Shown in pieces: positions 51,232 to 60,282 of a stretch of 64,000 bases of DNA. Each line of letters starts with the position of its first letter. Position 1 is the first letter of the stretch. The notes beneath the pieces were generated by a model. It was not told the DNA's origin. It worked only from the letters and a program-made list of their open reading frames with translations, and ran no database searches. This DNA is from Saccharothrix sp. NRRL B-16314. GTDB taxonomy: Bacteria; Actinomycetota; Actinomycetes; Mycobacteriales; Pseudonocardiaceae. The translations under genes were made by a program, and so were the position numbers. The DNA is taken from NCBI RefSeq assembly GCF_000716595.1, contig NZ_JNXC01000026.1, positions 1 through 64,000 of the forward strand. The letters are read 5' to 3'.

Positions 51232-52593
51232 TCAGCCCTGGTACTTGCCGTTGGCCGGCTTGGGGACGCCGTTCACGAACTCGGGTCCGGCCGGCCACGA
51301 CTGCTGCTCGCGCTGCGCCAGCTCCTCGTGCAGCTGCTGCAACAACGCCCGTTCCCGGTCGCTGAGCTTGGCGTCCACGGTCGGCGGCAGCTGCACGGGG
51401 GTCGGGGCCTGCCCGTCGGCCAACGCGGCCTGCAGCATCGCCAGGTCTTCCGGGCCGAGCTCGGTGGTGACCTCCGCCCGCGACAACGGGTGGTCGTCCG
51501 GGAAGGCGAACGCGAACGCCGGCGAGGCGACGGGCGCGGGCTCCTCCACCGCCGGCGGCGGTTCGACGGGCGCCTCCGGGAAGTGCTCGCTCTCGGCGCG
51601 CACGTCGTCGACCTGCACGTCATCGACGCGGATGCCGTGACCGCGAACGTCATCGGCGCGGACGTCGTCAGCACGGACGTCGGCACGAACGTCAGCGCGA
51701 ACGTCAGCGCGGACATCGGAGCGAACGTCGGCACGGACATCGTCAGCGCGGACGTCGTCCACCTCGTCCACGTGGACGACCTCGGCCGGTTCGCGCACCG
51801 GCAGCCGCCTCACCGGCTTCGGCGGGAACGGCTGGGCGCCCTCGTAGGACTCGGCGCGCGCACGACGTGACTTGGAGCCGTTCTGCGGTTCGACAGGCAC
51901 CGGTTCCGGCTCGACCACCGGTGCCTGGTCCCGCACTTCACCGTCGAACCACGTGGCGGCGTCGGGCGGTGGCTGAGGGCTTGTCGACCCGGACGAGAAG
52001 AACACCTCGCGGGCCGTGGTGACGGCCGCCGCGTGGTACTCGCCGAGCTGCGTGCCGACGGTCAGCACCTCGACCGCCGCGCGGATGCCCGCCTTCCGCA
52101 GCACGGTGTCCACCCGGTAGGCGGTGGCGGGCGCGAAACCCGACGGGCCGATGTCCACCAGGACGACGCGCTGCGGCAGCGGTCCGGGTGTCGCACCGGC
52201 CGGGGTGGACCGCCACGTGGCGCGCACGCCGCGCACGTCCGGCAGCACCGACACGGTCTTGCCCAGCACCTCGCCGAGGCGGTCGGCCGGGTCGGACTCG
52301 ACGGTGAACCGGTGCTTGACCACCGGCACCCGCTCGACCGCGAACAGCCGGTCCGCCAGCGCGGGGTCCGAGCGGACCTCGCCGAGCAGCCAGCCGAACT
52401 CGTGGCGCTCCTCCGGTGTCACCGGGATGCGCCCGGCCAGCAGGCAGCCGACGACGAGTTCGACGGCTCTGTCCAGCTCGGCCACCGCGAGCAGCTCCCG
52501 AGCCTGGGTCAACGCGTCGTCGTCGACGCGTCCGGCCAGCGCCAACAGGAGGTCGTGTAAACGGACGGGGAGTCCCACTCCGTCGTTCGTCAC
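51232..52593 (-). CDS. Uncharacterised protein with VRAD tandem repeat
   Basis: This 453-residue protein has an N-terminal helical domain (LHDLLLALAGRVDDDALTQARELLAVAELDRAVELVVGCLLAGRIPVTPEERHEFGWLLGEV) and a middle alpha/beta domain (QRVVLVDIGPSGFAPATAYRVDTVLRKAG). A long disordered region centres on a low-complexity block (about residues 275-330) of repeated DVRAD/VRAD, encoded by 12-bp repeats at about 51600-51770. A C-terminal helical tail (LSDRERALLQQLHEELAQREQQ) follows. The first two domains resemble the neighbouring 200-residue protein, so the two are paralogues. Function unknown; the layout suggests a scaffold. Confidence 0.75.
   Translation of the reverse strand: MTNDGVGLPVRLHDLLLALAGRVDDDALTQARELLAVAELDRAVELVVGCLLAGRIPVTPEERHEFGWLLGEVRSDPALADRLFAVERVPVVKHRFTVESDPADRLGEVLGKTVSVLPDVRGVRATWRSTPAGATPGPLPQRVVLVDIGPSGFAPATAYRVDTVLRKAGIRAAVEVLTVGTQLGEYHAAAVTTAREVFFSSGSTSPQPPPDAATWFDGEVRDQAPVVEPEPVPVEPQNGSKSRRARAESYEGAQPFPPKPVRRLPVREPAEVVHVDEVDDVRADDVRADVRSDVRADVRADVRADVRADDVRADDVRGHGIRVDDVQVDDVRAESEHFPEAPVEPPPAVEEPAPVASPAFAFAFPDDHPLSRAEVTTELGPEDLAMLQAALADGQAPTPVQLPPTVDAKLSDRERALLQQLHEELAQREQQSWPAGPEFVNGVPKPANGKYQG
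51600..51775 (-). repeat. 12/15-bp coding tandem repeat (VRAD)
   Basis: The block encodes alternating DVRAD and DDVRAD units (with one SDVRAD), caused by 12-bp repeats of the GTCCGCGCTGAC or GTTCGCGCTGAC type. Such in-frame repeats can change number by slippage without frameshift. Confidence 0.8.
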
Positions 52594-52631
52594 GCCTGTT
52601 CTCCTTCCGGCCCGCGCGGGAGCGCCGAGCT

Positions 52632-53234
52632 CTATACGGGCACCAGGTGCCCATCGGCGTCAGCGCCGGCGCAGACCAGCTCCGATGCCGCCAACGCCGC
52701 CCGGTGGTAGGGCGGCAGGTCCAATCCGGCGGGCAGTACCTCGACACACGGGTCGTGCTCGCCGAGCGCCCGCAGCACCCGCTGGAGCTCACCGGTCAGC
52801 CGGGCTTCCCCGGTCGACGCGGTGACCAGGATGAGCCTCCTGGGTCCGTCCCCGCCCAGCCGCCACGCGGACCGGACTTCGCCGACCCCGAGGCGTCCCC
52901 GCAAGGTCGCTCCGAGCACCACGGTCACAGAATCACCCATCAGCACCCGATCGGGTGATTCCGGGGAGAAGGTGTAGCCGGATTCGGGCAGTTCGTCCAG
53001 CCCTTTGACCGAACTGATCGTGGACCGGTCGGCCCCGTGCGGCACGAGCGCGTCCGCCAGCAGCCGCTGCTCGTAGTCGGTCAGCCCGACCCGGTCGTGC
53101 AGCAGCGTGCGGGGAAGGGCGCGGGCGAGCACGGTGACCGCGTCCGTCGCGGCCCAGTCCCGGAACCGCCAGAGGACGTCGTCCGGCAGCCGCCCGGCCA
53201 GCCTCAGCAGCAGCTCGTGGCACGTGTCGGACAT
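52632..53234 (-). CDS. Uncharacterised protein, paralogue of the VRAD protein
   Basis: This 200-residue protein has an N-terminal helical domain (CHELLLRLAGRLPDDVLWRFRDWAATDAVTVLARALPRTLLHDRVGLTDYEQRLLADAL) that matches in layout the first 65 residues of the upstream gene's product. A similar alpha/beta domain follows (PRRLILVTASTGEARLTGELQRVLRALGEHDPCVEVLPAGLDLPPYHRAALAASELVC). It lacks the disordered repeat tail. The pair follows ridA on the same strand with 1-38 bp spacing, so they may form one operon. Function unknown. Confidence 0.75.
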   Translation of the reverse strand: MSDTCHELLLRLAGRLPDDVLWRFRDWAATDAVTVLARALPRTLLHDRVGLTDYEQRLLADALVPHGADRSTISSVKGLDELPESGYTFSPESPDRVLMGDSVTVVLGATLRGRLGVGEVRSAWRLGGDGPRRLILVTASTGEARLTGELQRVLRALGEHDPCVEVLPAGLDLPPYHRAALAASELVCAGADADGHLVPV

Positions 53235-53235
53235 C

Positions 53236-53694
53236 TCACTCCCCGATCTCGACGATCAGCTCCACCTCGACCGGCGCGCCCAGCGGCAGCTCGGACACGC
53301 CGACCGCCGACCTGGCGTGCCGCCCGGCTTCGCCGAACACCTCGCCCAGGAGTTCCGACGTGCCGTTGACCACGGCGGGCTGGCCGGTGAAGCCCTCGGC
53401 GGAGGCGACGAAGCCGACCACCTTGACGATCCGGACCACGGAGTCGATGCCCACGAGCGCGTGCACGGCGGCCAGGGCGTTCAAGCCGCAGGTGCGGGCG
53501 TGCGCCTTGGCCTCCTCCGGGCTGATGTCGCCGCCGACCTTGCCGGTGGCCGCGAGCGCGCCCTTGACGAAGGGCAGCTGCCCGGACGTGTAGACGTACT
53601 GTCCGGAGCGGTTGGCGGGCACGTACGCCGCGAGCGGAGCCGCGACCTCGGGCAGTTCGATGCCCAGTTCCGCGAGGCGCGCCGTCCAGCTCAT
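53236..53694 (-). CDS. RidA-family protein
   Basis: This 152-residue protein of the YjgF/YER057c/UK114 family has YVYTSGQLPFVKG, CGLNALAAVHALVGIDSVVRIVKVVGFVAS, FTGQPAVVNGTSELLGEVFGEAGRHARSAVGVSELPLGAPVEVELIVEI. The Arg in the HARSAVGV segment matches the imine-hydrolysing active-site position. RidA proteins detoxify reactive enamines from PLP enzymes. It is the counterpart of Rv3678c. Its ATG overlaps the DUF4177 stop (ATGA). Confidence 0.92.
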   Translation of the reverse strand: MSWTARLAELGIELPEVAAPLAAYVPANRSGQYVYTSGQLPFVKGALAATGKVGGDISPEEAKAHARTCGLNALAAVHALVGIDSVVRIVKVVGFVASAEGFTGQPAVVNGTSELLGEVFGEAGRHARSAVGVSELPLGAPVEVELIVEIGE

Positions 53695-53846
53695 GCCTTG
53701 GGCCGCTTCAGGTAGGCGACGTGCTGCTCACCGCTCGGGTTCGGCAGAACGGTGACCAACTCCCAACCGTCGTCGCCCCACTGATCCAGGATCGCCTTGG
53801 TGGCGTGGATCAACAGCGGGACGGTCGCGTACTCCCACTTCTGCAT
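53691..53846 (-). CDS. DUF4177-type small protein
   Basis: This 51-residue protein starts MQKWEYATVPLLIHATKAIL, then DQWGDDGWELVTVLPNPSG and AYLKRPKA. The conserved WEY at the start and GDDGWELV match the DUF4177 family of small beta-rich proteins of unknown role. It is a very short gene, accepted on motif and on the 4-base overlap with ridA. Confidence 0.85.
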   Translation of the reverse strand: MQKWEYATVPLLIHATKAILDQWGDDGWELVTVLPNPSGEQHVAYLKRPKA

Positions 53847-53970
53847 GGGGCGCAGCCTAGCGGGAGGCCGGATCGGGGCACCCGGTCGAGTACCCCCGAT
53901 CGTGTGAAGCGGCGCCCACGGACCAGTACGTCGAGCGTGACGGGGTGGTCCCCGGCGCTAGCTTGATCAC

Positions 53971-54222
53971 GTGGAAACGTGGCGGATCGTCGCCACCAGC
54001 GCGTTCCTGGTGGGCGGGCTGGTGATGATCCTCGTCGGGATGGCTCAGGCGAGGGATCGCAAGGGTGCGCGGGGGTCGGACGTGTGGCGCGCGCTCCTGA
54101 TCGGCGCGGTGATCGTCGCGCTGGTCGCGGTGCTCATCGCGTACGTGCTGCCGTCGGTGGTGGCGTGGGGCATCGTCGCGGCGACGGCCATCGCGGTGGT
54201 GTTCGTCACCATGATGGATTGA
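53971..54222 (+). CDS. Small integral membrane protein
   Basis: This 83-residue protein has three hydrophobic segments: IVATSAFLVGGLVMILVGMA, ALLIGAVIVALVAVLIAYVL and AWGIVAATAIAVVFVTMM. Not recognised. GTG 53971 is preceded by a promoter-like region shared with the divergent DUF4177 gene. It lies 55 bp before the get3-like pair. Confidence 0.65.
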   Translation: METWRIVATSAFLVGGLVMILVGMAQARDRKGARGSDVWRALLIGAVIVALVAVLIAYVLPSVVAWGIVAATAIAVVFVTMMD

Positions 54223-54277
54223 CCTTGCCTGGCAGTGTGGCCAGCGGGTCTCAGCGCGGCGCGCATAGGCTGCTCTG

Positions 54278-55270
54278 GTGAACGGCTGGACCGACGAACT
54301 CACCCGCGCGCGCCTGCACGTGGTGACGGGCAAAGGCGGGACCGGCAAGACCACGGTCGCCGCGGCGCTGGCGGTGGCCCTGGCCACCGGGGGCCGGCGG
54401 GTGCTGCTGGTGGAGGTGGAGAACCGGCAGGGCATCGCCCAGCTGTTCGACCGCCCGCCGCTGCCGTACGCCGAGGAGCGGATCGCGTCCGCGCCCGGTG
54501 GCGGCGAGGTTCGCGCCCTGGCGATCGACCCGGAAGCGGCGCTGCTCGAGTACCTCGACATGTTCTACAACCTGGGTTTCGCGGGCCGGACGCTGCGGAA
54601 GATGGGCGCGATCGAGTTCGCCACCACCATCGCGCCGGGCCTGCGGGACGTGCTGCTCACCGGCAAGGTCAAGGAGTGCGTTCGCCGCGCGGGCAAGAAC
54701 GGGCGGCACGAGTACGACGCCGTGGTGCTCGACGCGCCGCCGACCGGTCGGGTGGTGCGGTTCCTGGACGTCACCAGGGGCATGGCCGACCTGGCGAAGG
54801 TCGGGCCGATCAAGGGCCAGAGCGAGGGCGTGGTGAACCTGCTGCACTCCGGTGACACGGCCGTGCACCTGGTGGCGCTGCTGGAGGAGATGCCGGTGCG
54901 CGAGACGTTGGACGCGGTGGCCGAGCTGGACGCGGCGGACCTGCGGCCGGGTGCGGTGTTCGTGAACCGGGTGAGCCCGCCGCGGCTGCCCGCGCGGTCG
55001 ACGGTCTCGGCGGCGGAGGGCCGGATCGACGCCGGCCGGGTCCGCGCCGGGTTGGAGGCCGCGGGCCTCGACTTCGACGAGGACGTGCTGGACGGGCTGA
55101 TCGAGCAGACCGTGGAGCACGCCCTGCGGGTGCGGATGGAGGAGCGGGCGAAGGAGAAGCTGACCGAGGCGGACCTGCCGACGCTGGAGCTGCCGGACCT
55201 GTCCGACGGGGTGGACGTGGCCGCGGTCTACGACCTGGCCGAGGTGCTGGTCGCGCGGGGTGTGCGGTGA
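54278..55270 (+). CDS. Get3/ArsA-like ATPase, first copy
   Basis: This 330-residue protein has a P-loop [21 protein letters not shown] (about residue 17), the deviant Walker A with signature lysine of the ArsA/Get3 class. [20 protein letters not shown] and [25 protein letters not shown] follow. It corresponds to Rv3679, which with Rv3680 forms an anion-ATPase-like complex studied in mycobacteria. The 4-base overlap with the next gene shows coupled synthesis and supports a heteromeric complex. Confidence 0.9.
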   Translation: MNGWTDELTRARLHVVTGKGGTGKTTVAAALAVALATGGRRVLLVEVENRQGIAQLFDRPPLPYAEERIASAPGGGEVRALAIDPEAALLEYLDMFYNLGFAGRTLRKMGAIEFATTIAPGLRDVLLTGKVKECVRRAGKNGRHEYDAVVLDAPPTGRVVRFLDVTRGMADLAKVGPIKGQSEGVVNLLHSGDTAVHLVALLEEMPVRETLDAVAELDAADLRPGAVFVNRVSPPRLPARSTVSAAEGRIDAGRVRAGLEAAGLDFDEDVLDGLIEQTVEHALRVRMEERAKEKLTEADLPTLELPDLSDGVDVAAVYDLAEVLVARGVR

Positions 55271-56382
55271 ACCGGCTCGACGTGGACGAACTGCTGGACA
55301 ACCCGGAGACGCGGGTGCTGGTGTGCTGCGGCTCGGGTGGCGTCGGCAAGACGACGACGGCGGCGGCGCTGGGCGTGCGGGCGGCGGAACGCGGCCGGCG
55401 GGTCGTCGTGCTGACCATCGACCCGGCACGACGGCTGGCCCAGTCGCTCGGCCTGCGCGAGCTGGACAACCAGCCCCGGCGCGTCGACGTGGAGGGCTTC
55501 AAGGGCGAGCTGCACGCGATGATGCTGGACATGCGCCGCACGTTCGACGACATGGTGTGGCAGCACGCCGGCCGCGAACGGGCCGAGCAGATCCTGGCGA
55601 ACCCGTTCTACCAGACCATTTCCACGTCGTTCTCCGGCACGCAGGAGTACATGGCGATGGAGAAGCTGGGCCAGCTCGTCGAGCGCGACGAGTGGGACCT
55701 GGTGGTCGTGGACACGCCGCCGAGCCGGTCGGCCCTGGACTTCCTGGACGCGCCGCAGCGGCTGTCGACGGTGCTGGACGGCAAGCTCATCCGGGTGCTG
55801 TCGGCGCCGGCCCGCGCGGGCGGGCGCGGCATCCGCAAGGTCGTCGGCGCGGGCTTCGGCGTGTTCACCAAGGTCGTGTCGACGGTCGTCGGCGGCCAGC
55901 TCCTGCACGACGCTTCGATGTTCGTGCAGGCCTTCGACGGCATGTTCGGCGGCTTCCGGCAACGCGCCCAGGCCACCTACGAGCTGCTGCGATCACCCGG
56001 CACGGGATTCCTGGTGGTCGCGGCAGCCGAACCGGACGCGTTGCGCGAAGCCAGCTACTTCGTCGAGCGGTTGAGCGCGGAGAAGATGCCGTTGACCGGT
56101 CTGGTGGCGAACCGGACGCACCCGGTGCTGGCCCCCTTGCCGGCACCCGGTGCGTTGGCGGCGGCGGACCGGCTGGAGCGCAGTGGAGACGCCCCGCTGG
56201 CCGCCGCGGTGTTGCGGGTGCACGCGGATCGCGTGGCGGTCGCCGATCGGGAGAAGCGACTGCTCGCGCGATTCACCCGTGCGCACCCCGGTGTTCCGCT
56301 GATCGGTGTGCCCGCGCTGCCGACCGACGTGCACGACCTGGACGGTCTGCACGAGATCGGTCGGCGGCTGGCGGGCGAGTAG
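55267..56382 (+). CDS. Get3/ArsA-like ATPase, second copy
   Basis: This 371-residue protein has a P-loop [24 protein letters not shown] (about residue 19), [15 protein letters not shown] (Switch-like region of ArsA/Get3), and [24 protein letters not shown] hydrophobic helical insert around [16 protein letters not shown] could bind a client helix. It corresponds to Rv3680 and is translationally coupled to the first copy. Client proteins in actinomycetes are not known to me. Confidence 0.9.
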   Translation: MNRLDVDELLDNPETRVLVCCGSGGVGKTTTAAALGVRAAERGRRVVVLTIDPARRLAQSLGLRELDNQPRRVDVEGFKGELHAMMLDMRRTFDDMVWQHAGRERAEQILANPFYQTISTSFSGTQEYMAMEKLGQLVERDEWDLVVVDTPPSRSALDFLDAPQRLSTVLDGKLIRVLSAPARAGGRGIRKVVGAGFGVFTKVVSTVVGGQLLHDASMFVQAFDGMFGGFRQRAQATYELLRSPGTGFLVVAAAEPDALREASYFVERLSAEKMPLTGLVANRTHPVLAPLPAPGALAAADRLERSGDAPLAAAVLRVHADRVAVADREKRLLARFTRAHPGVPLIGVPALPTDVHDLDGLHEIGRRLAGE

Positions 56383-56451
56383 CGGGCGGGTCGTGCGGCG
56401 TTCTGCCGCCCCACCCGGGCTTGATCCGGCCCGACTCGGGCCTGACCTGGC

Positions 56452-56745
56452 CTAACCGACCTTGGACTCCTCGTGGTGGTGCTCCTGGCGTGCCGTGTCC
56501 AGGAGCTCGATCCAGGAGGTGACGTCCGGGCGACGCCGCAGCAGCGCCCGCCTCTCACGCTCCGTCATGCCGCCCCAGACACCGAATTCGATCCGGTTGT
56601 CGAGAGCCTCGGCAAGGCACTCGGTGCGCACCGGGCATCCCAGGCACACCACCTTGGCCTTGCGTTGCTCCGCACCTCGGACGAAGAGCTGATCCGGCTC
56701 CTCGTCACGGCACGAAGCCTTGATACGCCAATCCCCCTGCTGCAT
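56452..56745 (-). CDS. whiB4: WhiB-family iron-sulfur regulator (WhiB4 position)
   Basis: This 97-residue protein has the four cysteines of the WhiB Fe-S cluster: ASCRDEEP, then VVCLGCPVRTECLAEAL. GVWGGMTERERRALLRRR follows, the conserved turn and basic DNA-binding tail. WhiB4 (Rv3681c) is a redox-sensitive regulator and is divergent from ponA2 as here. I chose ATG 56745 (MQQGDWR) over GTG 56754; the two differ by three residues. Confidence 0.93.
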   Translation of the reverse strand: MQQGDWRIKASCRDEEPDQLFVRGAEQRKAKVVCLGCPVRTECLAEALDNRIEFGVWGGMTERERRALLRRRPDVTSWIELLDTARQEHHHEESKVG

Positions 56746-57001
56746 AGCCCCCACCTCAGTTCACACAGTGCCCAGACTTCCTAAATCCGCCACACCCCTG
56801 CCGCGGATGCCGTAGGCTCACCATCGAGTGGTCGCGCGTTCGGCTGCTGTCTTGGACAGTGACGGACTGTAGAGCCTTCTGGTTCCACCTCCAAGCCTGG
56901 GTTGCCCACCTGTTACCTGTCTTGAGTACGAGTACTCATCCTGTGTAATCAACTGTGCGCGATCCGGATCACCTCTTCGGGTGCCACGTACGCTGACCTG
57001 C

Positions 57002-59470
57002 ATGCGAGCCCGGAACGGCGTGCTGAAACTGCTCGGACTGTGTCTGCTGGCGGGAGTGCTGCTGGCAGGCATGATGTTCCCTGTCGTGGGTGCGCTCGGC
57101 GTGGTGTCGAACAGAGCCAGCGACACGGTCGACAGCATCTCGGCCGACCTGGTCAGCACCGACCCGCCGTTGATCTCCACGATCACGGACAAGGACGGCG
57201 CGCCGATCGCCTACCTGTACGACCAGTACCGCGTGCTCGTGCCGCCGGAGAAGATCTCCCCGACGATGAAGGCCGCGCTGGTGTCGGTGGAGGACCGCCG
57301 GTTCTACGAGCACCAGGGCGTCGACTGGAAAGGCACGATCCGCGCCGGCCTGACCAACCAGTTCAGCGGCTCCGTCACGCAGGGTGCCTCGACGCTCACG
57401 CAGCAATATGTGAAGAACTACCTCGTGCACGTGGTGGCGCGGAACAACCAAGTCGAACAGCAAAAGGCACAAGAGCAGACAGTTGCGCGAAAAGCGCGAG
57501 AAGCGCGCATCTCTTTGCAACTCGAACGCAAACTGGGTAAGGAGGAAATCCTCGCCCGCTACCTGAACGTGGTGCCGTTCGGCTCGACGATCTACGGGAT
57601 CGCGGCGGCGTCCCAGGCGTACTTCGAGACCACGCCGGACAAGCTCACCGTGTCGCAGTCGGCGATGCTCGCCGGCATGGTCAACAGCCCGTCCGCGCTG
57701 AACCCGGAGGTGTTCCCGGAGAAGGCGTTGCTGCGGCGCAACCAGGTGATCGACAAGATGGTGGAGAACGACAAGCTGTCCCGTGACGCCGCCGAGGCCG
57801 CGAAGCTGGAGCCGCTCGGGCTGGTGTCGCCGGTGCGCACGCCGCCGAGCGGGTGCGTCGGAGCCGGGCCGGAGCACGGGTTCTTCTGCTCGTACGTGCT
57901 GAACTACTTGGAGCGCAACGGTTTCAGCCTCGAACAGCTGAAGACCGGCGGGTACACGATCCAGACCACTCTGGACCGCACGATCACGCAGCACGCGAAG
58001 CGGGCGGCGGAGGGCCAGGTCTCGAAGTCCACCGAAGGGCTCGCCAACGCGATGGCGGTCGTGCGGCCGGGCAAGGAGCGGCACGAGGTCGTGGCGCTGG
58101 TGGCGAACCGGGACTACGGGTTGAAGGCGGACCAGTACCAGACCCAGTTCGACCTGCCGTCCGGGGTGGAGAACAAGTTCGGCGCGGGGTCGGTCTACAA
58201 GGTCTTCACGGCGGCGGCGGCACTGGAGAAGGGCATGGGCATCGAGAGCACGATGGCCACGCCGAACTCGTACGTGTCACGTGTGTTCAAGGGGGGCGGG
58301 GACAAGTGCCCGCCGACGGGTGAGCCGAGCACGCGGTGGTACTGCCTGGGCAACGAGAACTCGCGGTACCCGGCGCAGATGTCGTTGCAGACGGCGTTGC
58401 AGACGTCGCCGAACACGGGCTTCGTGATCCTGGAAGAGCAGCTGGGCATGGACCCGGTGGTGGACATGGCGTCCCGGCTGGGGATGCGCGAGACGATGGC
58501 GACGAACATCGCGGGCGTGCGGCCTGACCCGAAGGCCAAGAACAAGGAGCTGCGGGTCTCGCAGACCGAGTTCTACAAGTCCAACGGCGGCAACGCCTCC
58601 TTCACGCTGAGCCCGGCGCCGGTGAGCACGCTGGAGCTGGCGAACGTGGCCGCGACGATCATGAGCGGCGGGGTGTGGTGCCCGCCGTCGCCGATCGGCC
58701 AGGTGCTGGACCGCAACGGCAAGCCGGTCGAGGTCAACGAGGCGCCGTGCGAGCAGGTGGTGGCCGAGCCGCTGGCGAACGGGCTCGCCGTCGGGATGTC
58801 CAAGGACGACCAGGCCGGTGGCACGGCGGCGGCGGCGGCACGGCAGTTCAAGTGGTCGCGGCCGATGATCGGGAAGACCGGGACGACGGAGGAGTTCAAG
58901 TCGGCCGCGTTCATGGGCGCGACGCCGGACTTCGCCGGTGCGGTGCAGACGTTCAACGACGGCGTCGAGCCGCGCGGCATCTGCGTCAACGGCGGTCCGC
59001 CCCGGCTGTGCGGGAAGGGCGACATCTACGGCGGCACCGTGCCCGCGCGGACGTGGTTCGACACCATGACGAAGGTCCACGAAGGACTGCCGGTGCGCGG
59101 GCTGCCGGCGGTGGAGGAGCGCTACCTCAAGGGTGGGGCCGAGATCCGCATCCCGGACGTGGTGGGGCGCAACGTGAACGACGCGACCCGGACGTTGGAG
59201 CAGGCCGGGTACAAGGTGTCCGTGCAGACCCGGAACTCGCCGCAGCCGAAGGGCCAGGTCGTCAGCCAGACGCCGCGCGGCAGTGCGTTGCGCGGGACCG
59301 TGGTGACGCTGGTGGTGTCCTCGGGCTACGTCCCGCCGCCGCAGCCGTCCGAGCCGACCACCACCTCCGACCCGAGGCCACCGGGCCACACCGATCCGAC
59401 CCCGCCCGGTGAACCCGGCCGCCCCGGCGGCCCACCGCGCATCACCCTGCCCACCGATCCCACGAGGTAG
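57002..59470 (+). CDS. ponA2: Bifunctional penicillin-binding protein (class A, PonA2 type) with PASTA domain
   Basis: This 822-residue protein builds peptidoglycan. Its parts are an N-terminal anchor helix (LGLCLLAGVLLAGMMFPVVGAL), a GT51 transglycosylase domain with VEDRRFYEHQGVDW (about residue 95) and GASTLTQQYVKNY, and a transpeptidase domain with SVYK (active serine, about residue 398), SPN (about 470) and KTG (about 624). One PASTA repeat (IPDVVGRNVNDATRTLEQAG onward) and a Pro-rich tail follow. It corresponds to Rv3682. A short stretch at about 57440-57550 is much less GC-rich than the rest. A large palindromic array follows the stop. Confidence 0.96.
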   Translation: MRARNGVLKLLGLCLLAGVLLAGMMFPVVGALGVVSNRASDTVDSISADLVSTDPPLISTITDKDGAPIAYLYDQYRVLVPPEKISPTMKAALVSVEDRRFYEHQGVDWKGTIRAGLTNQFSGSVTQGASTLTQQYVKNYLVHVVARNNQVEQQKAQEQTVARKAREARISLQLERKLGKEEILARYLNVVPFGSTIYGIAAASQAYFETTPDKLTVSQSAMLAGMVNSPSALNPEVFPEKALLRRNQVIDKMVENDKLSRDAAEAAKLEPLGLVSPVRTPPSGCVGAGPEHGFFCSYVLNYLERNGFSLEQLKTGGYTIQTTLDRTITQHAKRAAEGQVSKSTEGLANAMAVVRPGKERHEVVALVANRDYGLKADQYQTQFDLPSGVENKFGAGSVYKVFTAAAALEKGMGIESTMATPNSYVSRVFKGGGDKCPPTGEPSTRWYCLGNENSRYPAQMSLQTALQTSPNTGFVILEEQLGMDPVVDMASRLGMRETMATNIAGVRPDPKAKNKELRVSQTEFYKSNGGNASFTLSPAPVSTLELANVAATIMSGGVWCPPSPIGQVLDRNGKPVEVNEAPCEQVVAEPLANGLAVGMSKDDQAGGTAAAAARQFKWSRPMIGKTGTTEEFKSAAFMGATPDFAGAVQTFNDGVEPRGICVNGGPPRLCGKGDIYGGTVPARTWFDTMTKVHEGLPVRGLPAVEERYLKGGAEIRIPDVVGRNVNDATRTLEQAGYKVSVQTRNSPQPKGQVVSQTPRGSALRGTVVTLVVSSGYVPPPQPSEPTTTSDPRPPGHTDPTPPGEPGRPGGPPRITLPTDPTR

Positions 59471-59500
59471 CCGGGCCGCGAGTCCAGTGCCCACCCCCGC

Positions 59501-59715
59501 GTGAGTCCTACGTTCCGAACGCGTGTGTCGTCCCTTCCGAACACCCGAGTCCTACGTTCGGAACGCATGAGTTCAACGCTCAGAACGCCCGAGGCCGACG
59601 GCGCCGTGTTCCGAGCGTTGAATTCGGGTGTTCGGAACGTAGGACTCGCGTGTTCCGGACGTAGGACTCACGCGTTCGGAAGGGACGACTCACGCGTTCT
59701 GAACGTAGGACTCAC
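59501..59715. repeat. 22-bp unit palindromic array, copy 2
   Basis: Forward unit cores start at 59506 (TCCTACGTTC), 59528 (variant TCGTCCCTTC), 59550 (TCCTACGTTC) and 59572 (TTCAACGCTC). Reverse cores start at 59613 (GAGCGTTGAA), 59635, 59657, 59679 (variant GAAGGGACGA) and 59701. All steps are exactly 22 bp. The variant at 59528 is the exact reverse complement of the one at 59679. Layout of four forward and five reverse units is the same as in copy 1. It lies between the convergent ponA2 and YqeY genes. Confidence 0.95.
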
Positions 59716-59752
59716 GCGAGGTTGGGCGCGCGGCCGGATGGGGTTGGGCGGG

Positions 59753-60220
59753 TCAGGCCAGGCGGGACTTGACCGCTGCCGCGACCCGGCCACCCTCGGC
59801 GCGCCCGGCGACCTGCGCGTTGACCGCCTTCATGACCTGCCCCATCTGGCGCTGCCCCGGCTGCTCGCCGAGCTGCTCCGCCACCTGGGCGATCGCCGCG
59901 TCGACCAGGGTGGCCAGCTCGTCGTCCCCGAGCTGCGCCGGCAGGTAGGCCTCCAGCACCTTCGACTCGGCCTGCTCCAGCTCGGCCTGCTCGGTGCGCC
60001 CGGCGCCCGCGAACGCCTCGGCCGCCTCCTTGCGCTTCTTCACCTCGCGGGTGATGACCTTCAGCACCTCGTCGTCGGTCAGCTCGCGAGCGGACTTGCC
60101 GGACACCTCTTCGGTGGTCAGCGCCGCCAGCGTCATCCGCAGCGCGCCGGCCCGGACCGTCTCCCGGCCCTTGATCGCCACCGTCAGATCAGCCTGCAAC
60201 CGCGCCTTCAGCTCCGCCAT
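59753..60220 (-). CDS. GatB/YqeY domain protein
   Basis: This 155-residue protein is of the YqeY family: ELKARLQADLTVAIKGRETVRAGALRMTLAAL, then SDDEVLKVITREVKKRKEAAEAF-like region and AYLPAQLGDDELATLVDAAIAQ, QRQMGQVMKAVNAQVAGRAEGGRVAAAVK. The family shares the tail domain of GatB and may bind tRNA; its physiological role is unsettled. Single gene, convergent with ponA2. Confidence 0.92.
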   Translation of the reverse strand: MAELKARLQADLTVAIKGRETVRAGALRMTLAALTTEEVSGKSARELTDDEVLKVITREVKKRKEAAEAFAGAGRTEQAELEQAESKVLEAYLPAQLGDDELATLVDAAIAQVAEQLGEQPGQRQMGQVMKAVNAQVAGRAEGGRVAAAVKSRLA

Positions 60221-60282
60221 GGGCCGAACGGTACCGGGCGGCCCGTCTCACCCCGAATCGGTTAACGCCCTACCCTCGACAC

